Shown: positions 1 to 8,261 of the stretch, in pieces | Layout of the letters: every line of letters starts with the position of its first letter | Position numbering within the stretch: the first letter of the stretch is position 1 | Source: Myxococcaceae bacterium | Lineage (GTDB): Bacteria > Myxococcota > Myxococcia > Myxococcales > Myxococcaceae | Direction of reading: 5' to 3' | DNA: 34,609 nucleotides | Assembly (NCBI GenBank): GCA_025459425.1 | Contig: JALOQF010000028.1 | Location: 1 to 34,609, forward strand | Program-made: the position numbers and the translations under genes | The notes under the pieces: generated by a model | What the model saw: only the letters and a program-made list of their open reading frames with translations | What the model was told of the DNA's origin: nothing | Database searches by the model: none

Positions 1-123
1 GCAGGTGGCACGAGCGGCGGCTCTGCAGGTGGCACGGGCGGCGGCTCCGCAGGTGGCACGAGCGGCGGCTCTGCAGGTGGTGGCACGGGCGGCGGCTCCG
101 CAGGTGGCACGGCCGGCGGCGCG
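1..123. repeat. 24-bp in-frame tandem repeat coding for a Gly-rich tract
   Basis: Five consecutive units are seen: 1-24, 25-48, 49-72, 73-99 and 100-123. Each encodes a variant of the octapeptide AGGTSGGS. The fourth unit is 27 bp because it has one extra Gly codon, and the last is diverged to AGGTAGGA. The array starts at the window edge, so its true length is unknown. All length changes are multiples of three, so the frame is kept. It probably encodes a flexible linker between a signal peptide or lipid anchor and the Cys-rich domain. Confidence 0.9.
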
Positions 124-1215
124 CCGGACGGCGGACTGGTGGGAGATGGAGGCCTCGACGGCGGCGCCGACGCGGGGTGCGGCTGCGGGAGCCGGCAGTG
201 CCTGAGCGACGGCGGGTGCGCCGACTGCCTCGTCGACCAGCAGTGCCCTGCGACCGCGCCCTTCTGTGACAACACAAGGAACGTCTGCGTGCAGTGCCGC
301 CCCACGAATGACACCTGCGACGCCGGCACGTACTGCTCTCCGCTCGGAGCCTGCACGCGCGGCTGCCGGCGCGCTTCGGACTGCCGCACGGGCCTGTGCC
401 TGCCCTCTCACGACTGCGTCACCTGCCAGGGAGACACCGAGTGCGAAGCAGGCCGCGTCTGTGGCTCCGGCGTGTGCGCCCCGCCCTGCACCACGTCCTC
501 CACGTGCGCGCCAGGGTGGCAGTGCTGTCAGCAGCGCTGCGTCGACCCCACCCGCGACCCGGCGCACTGCGGAGCGTGCAACCAGCCGTGCGGCGTGGCC
601 CGGTTCTGCGGGGCCGGCCAGTGTCGCGACACCGTGCTCTCGAACGTCTGCTCGGTGACCGAGGCGCGCGCCCTGCTCGACGGCATTCCGGGCGACGACG
701 ACGCAGGCATCACCATCAGCCAGGCAGTCGCCAGTGGCTGTCTGCCGCCGCTCGTCGCCTCGGCGGTGCCGCAGCGCGACTCGGGCGTCCTGGCGACCAA
801 TGGTGAGCCGCTCCTCACGGGGCCGCTGCTCTGCGTGGGCGGAGGTTCCTTCTTCCAGGCCTCGATGGCCTGGCTCGAGACGAACGGCTTCGCCCACGTC
901 TTCGACACCAGCACCGGCACGCAGTACCGGTTGAGCCTTCGCGACGGCGGCGTCGTGGCGATGGGCCCCGCGTCGACCATCACGCCCACGCGCGACCTCT
1001 TCGTGCTTCAGCTCATGCGTGCGCCGAGCGGCGCCGTGGTGCTCAACGCCTCGGGCTTCTACGCCGAGGGGACCCTGGCCGGCGCCTGGTACGTGCAGAA
1101 CGCGCTGGTGCCCATGCGCCCGACCTTCACCTCGCCGTTCGTCGTCATCGAGTGGATCGACGTCAACGGAAACGGCCCCGACCCGATGGATACGTTCACC
1201 CGCCTCGCCCCCTGA
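1..1215 (+). CDS. Cys-rich secreted protein, 5'-truncated by window edge
   Basis: Frame 1 is open from the first base to TGA at 1213-1215 (404 residues visible), so the start lies upstream. An internal ATG at 139 is possible but would cut through the Gly/Thr/Ser repeat, which is in the same frame. Residues about 1-45 are the Gly-rich tract. Residues about 58-205 form a Cys-dense region with spaced C-x(2-6)-C pairs, including CCQQRCVD followed by HCGACNQPCG, a pattern frequent in secreted myxobacterial proteins. Residues about 215-404 have few Cys and look like a separate globular domain with beta-rich, Gly/Asp-rich sequence. The likely location is the cell surface or periplasm, disulfide-bonded. 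I do not recognise a catalytic motif and cannot name a function. It converges on the next gene with a 6-bp gap and is probably unrelated to polysaccharide synthesis. Confidence 0.85.
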   Translation, partial: AGGTSGGSAGGTGGGSAGGTSGGSAGGGTGGGSAGGTAGGAPDGGLVGDGGLDGGADAGCGCGSRQCLSDGGCADCLVDQQCPATAPFCDNTRNVCVQCRPTNDTCDAGTYCSPLGACTRGCRRASDCRTGLCLPSHDCVTCQGDTECEAGRVCGSGVCAPPCTTSSTCAPGWQCCQQRCVDPTRDPAHCGACNQPCGVARFCGAGQCRDTVLSNVCSVTEARALLDGIPGDDDAGITISQAVASGCLPPLVASAVPQRDSGVLATNGEPLLTGPLLCVGGGSFFQASMAWLETNGFAHVFDTSTGTQYRLSLRDGGVVAMGPASTITPTRDLFVLQLMRAPSGAVVLNASGFYAEGTLAGAWYVQNALVPMRPTFTSPFVVIEWIDVNGNGPDPMDTFTRLAP

Positions 1216-1221
1216 GCGGGC

Positions 1222-2781
1222 TCAGGCCGACGACGGCCCACGCGCCGCGTACCGCTCGGCCAGCAGGTGCGTCGCGAGGAAGAAGGTCTGTCGCTGCAGA
1301 TCCGCCACGCTCGCGAGGCTGCGTTTGCCGAAGCGCCGCGCCCTCGCCACGAGCTTTCCGCGATCACCGCTGGCCTGCACGAAGTCGCTCGCCCGCTGCG
1401 CGAAGTAGATGCCGAGGTTGACGCCGCGGTACAGGCGCTCGGTGATCGCCGTCCACTGGGTCTGGTCGAAGAACACCTCACGAAGCGCGTCACCCTGGGG
1501 CGACTCGTAGTCCTGGGCGACCGCCTTCTTGCCGAACCCGAACGCCTCACGCGGTACGCCGCGCTCCTCGAGCAGCCGCCGCGGAATGGGCCGGTCGTAG
1601 TCGTTCCCGAGCTGCCAGGGCTTCATCTCGGCCGAACGGGACACCGCGTTGATCGCAGCGACGCTGCGCATGAAGAGGTACGGCACCGACGCCTCGACCA
1701 CGCCGTAGCGCAACCTCGCCTCGATCAACGCGTAGCCGCTCTGCGCGCCGCGCACGATCTGCCCCGACAGCCCCAGCTCGCCGAGCTGTCGTTCCCACGC
1801 GCCGTCGCCCACGTGCCCCGCCCAGAACACGGTCGGCACCGGGTGCGCGTCGGCCTCGGTCAACATCGAGTGGAACACCAGCTCGGGCGAGATCTGCGCC
1901 GTCGCCCAGCACCAGGCCTCGAGCTCCTTCGGCATCGCGCGCAGCCCGAGGTCGAGGTACCGGGGCGTCGCGCCGAGCTTCCGGGCGATCTCCGAGCCGT
2001 CGTCGTCTGCGACGTTCGCGTTCATCAGCCCCTGGAGGAGCCGGGGCACCCGGGTGTTCGAGCGCGCCGCCGTCCAGCTCAGCAGCCCGGGCTCGAGCGT
2101 CGTCACCACGGCCGTGACCGCCGACGAGTCGTAGCCGCGAGAGGCCGAGGTGATGCTCCGCATCGGGTACCGGCGGGCCTTCGAGCTCGCGTTGGCGTGC
2201 AGGGCCGCGATGGCCTCGGACCACTGCCGCAGGTAGTCGGCGTAGGTGTCGAAGGTTCGCGGCCGATCACGAAAGTGGAACGACGGCGAGCCGTCGGGGG
2301 CGAGGCGCAGCGACTCGAAGATGAGCTGGCTCATCGTGGGAATGCGCGGGTGCAGCACGTGGAACTGGCGCACGTAGTTGAAGACACCCAGGGCCATGCT
2401 CTCGCCCCAGTCGCGGTGGTCGAAGCGCAGGTCGATGCGCGCGCCGAGCCGCCCGAGCAGGACGACCAGCGAGTTCGACACGTACCAGGTCGCACCGTCT
2501 CGCGCGTACACGCAGCGCTCGACGGTGGTGCTCGCAGGCACCACGTGGAGCCCGTCGTCGTCCAGGCGCAACCCGCTGCCGAAGATGGCCTCGGCGCGGT
2601 GAAACGCCCCTTCCTCGAACGGCCCCAGCCACATGCCCGCCACCAGCCAGCGGGGGCTCGGCGCCGGGTCGACCTCGACCATCGGCCCCACCTCGGCCTC
2701 GACGAGCCTGCCGTGAACGTCGACCTTCGCGAACCACGCCAACTTCGGGAGCGCTGCGTCTCGAGAGACCACCATCTGCAT
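1222..2781 (-). CDS. Asparagine-synthase-related protein lacking the Cys2 glutaminase nucleophile
   Basis: The 519-residue protein resembles the C-terminal ATP-pyrophosphatase half of class B asparagine synthetases. The PP-loop reads SRGYDSSA in place of the usual SGGLDSS, and a later GHVGDGAW segment matches the position of the second nucleotide-binding motif. The N-terminal third is diverged and starts Met-Gln, so the N-terminal Cys needed for glutamine hydrolysis is absent. The start at 2781 was chosen because an AGAAGG-like ribosome site lies about 6 bases upstream; a longer frame reaches 2862 but runs into the divergent GH44 gene. Relatives in biosynthetic loci make amides or lactams from carboxylates, so amidation of a sugar acid or side group is possible (inference). 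An adenylating enzyme of other specificity is an alternative. It shares a 52-bp divergent promoter region with the GH44 lipoprotein at 2834. Confidence 0.75.
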   Translation of the reverse strand: MQMVVSRDAALPKLAWFAKVDVHGRLVEAEVGPMVEVDPAPSPRWLVAGMWLGPFEEGAFHRAEAIFGSGLRLDDDGLHVVPASTTVERCVYARDGATWYVSNSLVVLLGRLGARIDLRFDHRDWGESMALGVFNYVRQFHVLHPRIPTMSQLIFESLRLAPDGSPSFHFRDRPRTFDTYADYLRQWSEAIAALHANASSKARRYPMRSITSASRGYDSSAVTAVVTTLEPGLLSWTAARSNTRVPRLLQGLMNANVADDDGSEIARKLGATPRYLDLGLRAMPKELEAWCWATAQISPELVFHSMLTEADAHPVPTVFWAGHVGDGAWERQLGELGLSGQIVRGAQSGYALIEARLRYGVVEASVPYLFMRSVAAINAVSRSAEMKPWQLGNDYDRPIPRRLLEERGVPREAFGFGKKAVAQDYESPQGDALREVFFDQTQWTAITERLYRGVNLGIYFAQRASDFVQASGDRGKLVARARRFGKRSLASVADLQRQTFFLATHLLAERYAARGPSSA

Positions 2782-2801
2782 GGAGGGCCTTCTACTCCGG
2801 T

Positions 2802-2818
2802 CCGTTGGGTTCCAACGG
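2802..2818. promoter_or_regulatory. Perfect 7-bp inverted repeat in a divergent promoter region
   Basis: CCGTTGG (2802-2808) and CCAACGG (2812-2818) are exact inverted copies separated by GTT. The repeat sits in the 52 bp between the starts of the asparagine-synthase-like gene (2781, minus) and the GH44 gene (2834, plus). A weak -10-like TATGGT follows at 2821-2826 on the plus strand. This could be an operator controlling both genes or a small hairpin; no known consensus is recognised. Confidence 0.45.
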
Positions 2819-2833
2819 TCTATGGTGCAGCGC

Positions 2834-4957
2834 ATGTCGCGTCTGCTCGCCGTCCTGCTCATCGTCGCCGGGTGTCACAGCCCGCAGGCCCGGGCCTCGA
2901 GTCCCACGCCGCCCACGCGTGACGCCGGCGCGCCAACCATCGTCGAGCCCGTCTACGACGGCGAGCTCAAGGGCGGCTGGGAAGATCACGGCTGGGCCGA
3001 GCACGCGCCCAGGAAGGGTCGTGGCGAGACGCTCAAGCTCGAGAACTACGGCGGGTGGATTCTGACGAAGTACGCGCTCCAGGGCACCTTCGGCGGTCTC
3101 GTCTTCCACGTGAAGGCGCCGGCAGCCTTCGGTGACTTCCTCGAGGCGCGCGTCGACTCCGAGAGCGTCGACGTGTTTCCGCGCGTGCAGGTGACGGGGC
3201 GGCACGTGCGCGCGCTGGGTGATGGCTGGGCCGAGGTCTTCATCTCGATGCGCGAGCTCAACCCGAAGCTGCTCGCCTTCAACCGCATCAAGCTGCGGGC
3301 CTTTCGCGAGCTGCCGCCCCCCGGCCTCGTCGAGTTCGACCGCATCGGCCTCACCGGCGCCGACGACGCGCTCGTGCGTGAGGCGCAGGCGCTCCTCGAG
3401 CAGCCCGGCCTTCCCGCGGCGCTCGCGGTCGACTGCCGCGCGCCGGGCACCACCATCAGCCCGCTCATCTACGGCATCGCCTACAGCGCCCTGCGTGAAC
3501 GCGACTCGACCCACCAGTTCGAGCTCAACGCCACCATTCGCCGCTGGGGCGGAAACCCGACGAGCCGGTACAACTGGGAGCTCGGCAACGCCTGGAACAC
3601 GGGCGCCGACTACTTCTACTGGAACACCGCCTACGGCCATCCACCCGGCGAGCGCGTGTGGCAGACCTTCCTCGAGGTGAACCGCGACCGCGGCCTCAAG
3701 TCCGCCCTCACGGTGCCCATGCTGGGCTGGGTCGCGAAGGACACGAAGTCGGCCTCGTTCCCCGTCGCGGACTTCGGGCCTCAGCAGCAGCTCTGCCCCG
3801 AGAACGCCTCGTTCGGAAACGGCGTCGATCGCTCGGGCAAGCCGCTCACTCCGGGCCCGGCGACGCGCACCAGCCTGTCGATTCAAGCGCCCTTCGTCGA
3901 GAAGTGGGTCGCCGCCATCAAGCAGCTCGAGGCGAAGCGGGGGCGCGTCGTGCACCAGTACATCCTCGATAACGAGCCGGCCCTCTGGCACGACACCCAC
4001 CGCGACGTGCACCCCCGGCCGGCGACGTACGACGAGGTGCTCGAGAAGACGATCGCCTTCGGCACCGCCATTCGAAAGGCCGACCCCGACGCGCTCATCG
4101 CGGGCCCCGCCGAGTGGGGCTGGCCCGGCTACTTCTTCTCGGCAGCCGACGCCGAGGCGGGCTTCGGGCTCAAGCCCGATCGCCGGGCCCACGACGACGT
4201 GCCGTTCATCGAGTGGTACCTCAAGAAGCTCGCGGCCCACGAGAAGAAGACGGGCGTGCGGGTGCTCGACGTGCTCGACCTGCACTACTACCCGCAGGCG
4301 AAGGGGCTCGGCGTCGGGACCGAGGGCCAGACCGACGCCGACACCAACGCCCTGCGCCTGCGTTCGACGCGCAGCCTGTGGGATCCACGCTACCTCGACG
4401 AGTCCTGGGTGAAGGAGCCGGTGCGGCTGCTGCCCCGCATGCAGGAATGGGTCGCCGCGAACTACCCCGGCCTCAAGCTGTCCATCGGCGAGTACAACTT
4501 CGGCGCCGAGGGCCACATCTCGGGCGGCCTGGCGCTCGCCGAGGCCCTGGGCCGCTTCGGGCAGCACGGCCTCTACTCGGCCTTCTACTGGACGTACCCG
4601 CCCGACAAGTCGCCTGCCTTCTGGGCCTTTCGCGCCTTCCGCAACTTCGATGGCCAGGGCGCGCGCTTCGAAGAGGTGTCGCTCCCGACCGAGGCGCCAC
4701 GCGAGCTGTCTCTCTTCGCGGCACGCTCGACGGACAAGCGCCGGATGACGCTCGTGCTGCTCAACCTCTCGACGTCGGAGACGATGGAGGCCGCCATCTC
4801 GCTCAAGGGCTGCGCGCTCCCCACCGAGCACCGCGTCTTCACCTACGTCGGGGACCCGCGCGGGTTCGCGCCGGTGAAGACGGCGCTCGGCAAGGCGTAC
4901 CGCGCCCCGCCGTCGTCGATCACCGTCGTCGAGCTCAAGCTCGGCGCCGGCCCCTGA
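2834..4957 (+). CDS. Lipoprotein glycoside hydrolase, family GH44, with N-terminal beta-sandwich-like domain
   Basis: The 707-residue protein starts with a lipoprotein signal (Met-Ser-Arg, hydrophobic stretch, lipobox VAGC). Residues about 43-175 look like a beta-sandwich, possibly carbohydrate binding. Residues about 198-610 match GH44: the entry motif SPLIYGIAYS, the RRWGGNPTSRYNWE block, the acid/base Glu in LDNEP (E381) and the nucleophile Glu in SIGEYNFG (E553). GH44 enzymes cut beta-1,4-glucans, xyloglucan or mannan with retention of configuration. Both catalytic Glu are present, so it is probably active, anchored to a membrane facing the periplasm or outside. From memory, the M. xanthus eps locus also encodes a glycoside hydrolase (EpsB), so trimming or release of the exported polymer is likely (inference). 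The start at 2834 places the signal peptide at the N-terminus; ATG at 2822 is an alternative. A GH44 paralogue lies at 31634-33319. Confidence 0.87.
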   Translation: MSRLLAVLLIVAGCHSPQARASSPTPPTRDAGAPTIVEPVYDGELKGGWEDHGWAEHAPRKGRGETLKLENYGGWILTKYALQGTFGGLVFHVKAPAAFGDFLEARVDSESVDVFPRVQVTGRHVRALGDGWAEVFISMRELNPKLLAFNRIKLRAFRELPPPGLVEFDRIGLTGADDALVREAQALLEQPGLPAALAVDCRAPGTTISPLIYGIAYSALRERDSTHQFELNATIRRWGGNPTSRYNWELGNAWNTGADYFYWNTAYGHPPGERVWQTFLEVNRDRGLKSALTVPMLGWVAKDTKSASFPVADFGPQQQLCPENASFGNGVDRSGKPLTPGPATRTSLSIQAPFVEKWVAAIKQLEAKRGRVVHQYILDNEPALWHDTHRDVHPRPATYDEVLEKTIAFGTAIRKADPDALIAGPAEWGWPGYFFSAADAEAGFGLKPDRRAHDDVPFIEWYLKKLAAHEKKTGVRVLDVLDLHYYPQAKGLGVGTEGQTDADTNALRLRSTRSLWDPRYLDESWVKEPVRLLPRMQEWVAANYPGLKLSIGEYNFGAEGHISGGLALAEALGRFGQHGLYSAFYWTYPPDKSPAFWAFRAFRNFDGQGARFEEVSLPTEAPRELSLFAARSTDKRRMTLVLLNLSTSETMEAAISLKGCALPTEHRVFTYVGDPRGFAPVKTALGKAYRAPPSSITVVELKLGAGP

Positions 4958-4962
4958 GGGCC

Positions 4963-5589
4963 TCACAGCACCGAGCGCAGCGCCTCGTCGATCAACGTCG
5001 AGTCGGGCTCGACGACCCGCGCCTCGTCGAGGAGCGCGTGCGCCGCCAGGAGCGACGGGTGCTCGGGGCTGGTGCGCTCGAGCTCGGCGATGAACCGCTT
5101 GAGCCGGACGACGTCGCGCCGGGCCACGGCCACCTCGACCAGATGGCCGAGCTGCGAGCGCGCGAAGTCGACCTGCCCCGCCGCCACCAGGATGTCCCAC
5201 GCGAGCTCGTGCGCCTCGACGTCGTCGGCGTCGCGCTTGATCCGCTCGAAGACGACGCCCAGGGCCTTGTCGTAGGCCCCCTCGGCCAACAGCTGCGCGA
5301 TGCGCACGCGCTGCTCGACCCCGGCGCTGGTGGGAAACAAGGGGCGACCGAGCAGGGTCTCGTCGGGGGGCGCGCCCTGCACGAAGACCGTCTGATCGAC
5401 GGTGGGTTGCGGCGCCGCCGGCCCGCGCGTCGTCTCGACCGCCGCCTCGGAGGCCAGCACCCGCGCCTTCGCGTTCGCAGGGTCGAGCGCCAGCGCCTGC
5501 CGGAACAGCGCTTGGGCGCCTGCCGCGTCTCCCGCCAGCTGCAGGAAGACCCCGGCATCGACGAGCGCGGCAGACCGGTTCGGGGGCAT
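4963..5589 (-). CDS. TPR-like repeat protein
   Basis: The 208-residue protein has no signal peptide. Residues about 8-45 form a clear tetratricopeptide unit with a D-A-G-V-F-L-Q-L-A-G-D start and an A-L-A-L-D-P-A-N end. A Pro/Thr-rich spacer (about 55-85) follows, then two or three more degenerate helical pairs (about 88-205). Such proteins scaffold protein-protein contacts. It lies 64 bp downstream of the acetyltransferase on the same strand, and its stop is 5 bp from the end of the convergent GH44 gene, so it belongs to the locus by position. A GAGGG ribosome site precedes ATG 5589. A frame shifted by one base is also open across much of the gene, but its Arg/Ser-rich product is a composition shadow. 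The partner is unknown. Confidence 0.75.
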   Translation of the reverse strand: MPPNRSAALVDAGVFLQLAGDAAGAQALFRQALALDPANAKARVLASEAAVETTRGPAAPQPTVDQTVFVQGAPPDETLLGRPLFPTSAGVEQRVRIAQLLAEGAYDKALGVVFERIKRDADDVEAHELAWDILVAAGQVDFARSQLGHLVEVAVARRDVVRLKRFIAELERTSPEHPSLLAAHALLDEARVVEPDSTLIDEALRSVL

Positions 5590-5653
5590 GGGGCCCTCGC
5601 GGCCTAGCGAAACCCCGGCCGAAAGAGAACCCGGGCGTCGCGCTTCACGCCGA

Positions 5654-6256
5654 TCACGAGCCCGTGGGCTCGTTCACCGCGGCGGCGGGCTTCACGCGGG
5701 TCGAGACGGTCGCCTCGGCGGGCTTCACGAGCGAGTTGGGCGGCACCGAGCGCGTCAGCACCGCGCCCGCCATGATCTTGGTGCCGTCGCCGACGTGAAT
5801 GGGCCCCAGCAGCGTGGCGCCGGGCCCCACGTGAACGTCCTTGCCGAGGGTCGGCGCGCCGCTCTCGCGGCTGACGGGGTCGAGCCCCTCACCCAGCGTG
5901 ACGTTGTGGAACAGAATGCAGCCTTCTCCCACGGTCGCCCGGTGCGAGAGGACCAACCCGTTCCCGTGCACGATGGTGACGCCCCCGTCGAGCGTCGTGT
6001 CCCAGTGGATCTCGGCGCCGTAGAGGTGCCTGATGAGCCGGCTGCTCACCTGCGCGCCGAGGGGCACCTTGAGATCGCGCACCAGCTGCATGGCCCGCGT
6101 CGCCACCATCATCTGGAAGCCGATCTTCTTCACGGCGTCGACGGGGAGCCGGCCGAGGGGAATCGCCTCGTCGTGGTACTTCTGCCGGTACCGCTGCACC
6201 GAGCCGTAGTCGGCCCGCACTGCCTTCACGAACGCTCCCAGGGCTTTTCGAATCAC
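5654..6256 (-). CDS. epsC: Serine O-acetyltransferase-like hexapeptide acyltransferase (EpsC-like)
   Basis: The 200-residue protein begins with a short helical region (1-65) and continues as a left-handed beta-helix with I/V-G-x-G hexapeptides. The segments GAEIHWDTTLDGGVTIVHG, VGEGCILFHNVTLGEG and LGKDVHVGPGATLLGP are typical of serine acetyltransferases (CysE), including His and Asp at the positions used for catalysis. The N-terminal helical domain is shorter than in CysE. In M. xanthus, EpsC of the eps locus is annotated as a serine acetyltransferase homologue, so acetyl transfer to a sugar or amino-acid decoration is as likely as cysteine synthesis. The start codon is GTG at 6256, with GGAG 8 bases upstream. 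It is divergent from the GT2 gene at 6370 across a 113-bp region in which I see no clear promoter. Confidence 0.83.
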   Translation of the reverse strand: MIRKALGAFVKAVRADYGSVQRYRQKYHDEAIPLGRLPVDAVKKIGFQMMVATRAMQLVRDLKVPLGAQVSSRLIRHLYGAEIHWDTTLDGGVTIVHGNGLVLSHRATVGEGCILFHNVTLGEGLDPVSRESGAPTLGKDVHVGPGATLLGPIHVGDGTKIMAGAVLTRSVPPNSLVKPAEATVSTRVKPAAAVNEPTGS

Positions 6257-6369
6257 GCGGCGCCTCCGTGCTGCTGCCGTCTATAGCGTGAAACGCGGGC
6301 CGAAAGGCTGGGAGCGACCCGAGACTTCGCTCGACGGGCCGGGCGGCCAGCGGTAGGTGCCTGGGGCCC

Positions 6370-7404
6370 GTGAAGACGCCAAGGCTCAGCGTGGTGATCG
6401 CGACGTGGAACCGGCTCCAGCTGCTGGCCGAGCTGCTCGACGCGTTGAACCAGCAGACGCTACCGCCCGGCGACTTCGAGGTGATCGTGGTCGACGACGG
6501 CTCGAAGGTGCCCGTCGCCCCGACGCTCGCCACGCGGGCCGACCGCTACCCGCTGCGGGTCTTCACCCAACAGAACGCGGGCGCCGGCGCCGCGCGGCAC
6601 GCCGGCGTCCTCGAAGCGCGCGCGCCCATCGTGGTCATCACCGACGACGACATGCTGGTGCCGCCGACCTTCCTCGCCGAGCACCTCAAGGCGCACGACG
6701 CCGGCTACACGCTGGTGCTCGGGCACATCGATCACGAGCTGACCGACCTCGAGCACAAGCCCCTGTTCGAGCGCTTCCACGCCGACCAGCTCAGGCGCTT
6801 CGTCGAGCACTACAGCCGCGAGCCCACCGCGGTGCGGGGCGTGATGGTGTGCACGGGCAACGTCTCGTTCCGCCGGGCCGACTACCTCGCGGTCGGAGGC
6901 TTCGACCGCACCCTGTCGCGCTCGGAAGATCGCGAGCTGGGGGTGCGGCTCCAGAAGGCCGGCGCGAGGCTCTACTTCGCCCGAGACGCGCGCACCATCA
7001 ACCGCAGCGACCTCTCGGACGTCACGGTGTGGATGACGCGGAACTTCCGCTACGGCATCGACGACAGCCGCATTCACCACAAGCACCCCGACCGGCTCGA
7101 CGCCGACCCCTGGCACTTCTGGTTCATGGTGAACCCCGTCTCGCGCGCGCTGCTCCTGGTGAGCGCGAGCGCGCCGTCGATGGGGCACGCGCTGTCACGG
7201 GCGGCGTACGCGGTGGCCGAGCGCATCGACGAGCGGCGCGCGCTGCACCCGGCCCTCGGGCGGGTCGCCCTCGCGGGCGCGACCTTGAGCTACGGGCTCG
7301 AGTACTTCCGCGGCGTGCGCGAAGAGGCCGGCTCGTTGCCGCGCGCGTGGCTCGACTTCGCGAAGCACGCGCTGGCGAACCGCCGGCAGAAGAGGCCGAC
7401 ATGA
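6370..7404 (+). CDS. GT2 glycosyltransferase (EpsD-like)
   Basis: The 344-residue protein has the GT-A fold of family 2: the N-terminal strand SVVIATWNR, the nucleotide-contacting VIVVDDGS, the N-A-G-A-G-A-A-R-H-A-G helix and an acidic ITDDDM in the DxD position. SRSEDRELGVRL supplies the ED motif near the catalytic base. There are no clear transmembrane segments, so it should act at the cytoplasmic face, adding a sugar from a nucleotide donor to the lipid-linked repeat unit. The start is GTG at 6370. Its TGA overlaps the ATG of the next gene (ATGA at 7401-7404), so translation of the two is probably coupled. The position beside the EpsC-like gene matches the remembered order epsC-epsD in M. 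xanthus. Donor and acceptor cannot be read from sequence. Confidence 0.87.
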   Translation: MKTPRLSVVIATWNRLQLLAELLDALNQQTLPPGDFEVIVVDDGSKVPVAPTLATRADRYPLRVFTQQNAGAGAARHAGVLEARAPIVVITDDDMLVPPTFLAEHLKAHDAGYTLVLGHIDHELTDLEHKPLFERFHADQLRRFVEHYSREPTAVRGVMVCTGNVSFRRADYLAVGGFDRTLSRSEDRELGVRLQKAGARLYFARDARTINRSDLSDVTVWMTRNFRYGIDDSRIHHKHPDRLDADPWHFWFMVNPVSRALLLVSASAPSMGHALSRAAYAVAERIDERRALHPALGRVALAGATLSYGLEYFRGVREEAGSLPRAWLDFAKHALANRRQKRPT

Positions 7405-8261
7405 AGACCTGGCGCCCCGGAGACGTGCTGCCGGGCCCCGAGGTGCCGTTCTACCTGGCGCACGAGGGCGAGCAGCTCGCCGTGGTGCAGCACGCGGCGG
7501 CGACCGTGCAGCCACGCGCCACGGTGGTGCTCGCCGGGCCGATGACGCTCGAGCGCGCGCACGGCTACCTCACGTGGGTCCGGCTCGCCCGCAACCTCGC
7601 CCTCAACGGCTACGAGGTGCTCCGCTTCGACTACCGCGGCGTCGGCGAGAGCACCGGTGAGTTCCGCGCGCAGACGTTCGACGCCTGGCGCGACGACGTC
7701 GGGGCGGTCGCCGCACACGCGAAGACGTCGGGCGCGGGCCGGGTGGTGCTGCTGGGGCTGCGCCTGGGCGCCCTCCTCTGCCGGCCCATCTTCGAAGAGG
7801 GCGTCGTCGATGGCCTCGTCGCGTGGGAGCCGCCCGGCTCGGGCCGCGCGATGGCGATGGACATGCTGCGGCGAAAACTGGCCGCCGACTACATGGAGTT
7901 CCCCGACGCCGCCCGGAAGACGCGTGACGACTACGTGAAGGAGCTCGAGCGGGGCGCCGAGGTCGAGGTCGAGGGCTACCCGTGGACGACGGAGCTGTGG
8001 CGCAGCACCGAGCGGTATACCTTCGCCGAGCCCGAGCGCATCGGCGGCGAATGGCTCACCGTCTTTCTCGATGGGCGGCCGGACGAGAAGCTGCCCGCGG
8101 CGCACCGGCAGCAGTACGCGTCGTTCAAGGCTCCGAGGCCGGCCTTCTGGCTCCAGAGCGCGAACCTGGTGGCCGACCTCTCGGCCCCCTTCCTCTTCAC
8201 CCAGGAGCGGCTGCACCAATGGTCGAACGCGTGGAGCGCGACCGACGGAGGCCACCCGTGA
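7401..8261 (+). CDS. Alpha/beta-hydrolase-fold protein with Arg at the nucleophile position
   Basis: The 286-residue protein has the alpha/beta-hydrolase core: a strand ending VVLAGP, RFDYRGVGES in the oxyanion-loop region, and the nucleophile elbow. The elbow reads G-L-R-L-G with Arg121 where Ser is expected. I see no replacement nucleophile, so classical ester hydrolysis is doubtful. Similar elbows are, as I remember, seen in the second of the paired hydrolase families that accompany exosortase-A polysaccharide loci; this should be checked. It overlaps the upstream GT2 by 4 bases and the downstream hydrolase by 4 bases (GTGA at 8258-8261). It may work as a non-catalytic partner of the next protein or as an acyl-binding protein. 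The cytoplasm is likely, as no signal peptide is seen. Confidence 0.8.
   Translation: MKTWRPGDVLPGPEVPFYLAHEGEQLAVVQHAAATVQPRATVVLAGPMTLERAHGYLTWVRLARNLALNGYEVLRFDYRGVGESTGEFRAQTFDAWRDDVGAVAAHAKTSGAGRVVLLGLRLGALLCRPIFEEGVVDGLVAWEPPGSGRAMAMDMLRRKLAADYMEFPDAARKTRDDYVKELERGAEVEVEGYPWTTELWRSTERYTFAEPERIGGEWLTVFLDGRPDEKLPAAHRQQYASFKAPRPAFWLQSANLVADLSAPFLFTQERLHQWSNAWSATDGGHP

Noticed and set aside
1..123. Tandem repeats as a CRISPR array
   Set aside because: The units are contiguous with no spacers and stay in frame with a coding sequence.
1267..2922. Long plus-strand open frame of 551 codons opposite the asparagine-synthase-like gene
   Set aside because: The product is Arg/Pro/His-rich with no domain pattern; it is the usual antisense shadow in a high-GC genome.
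4992..5558. Alternative minus-strand frame across the TPR gene
   Set aside because: Ser/Arg-rich with no recognisable unit, whereas the chosen frame contains a TPR.
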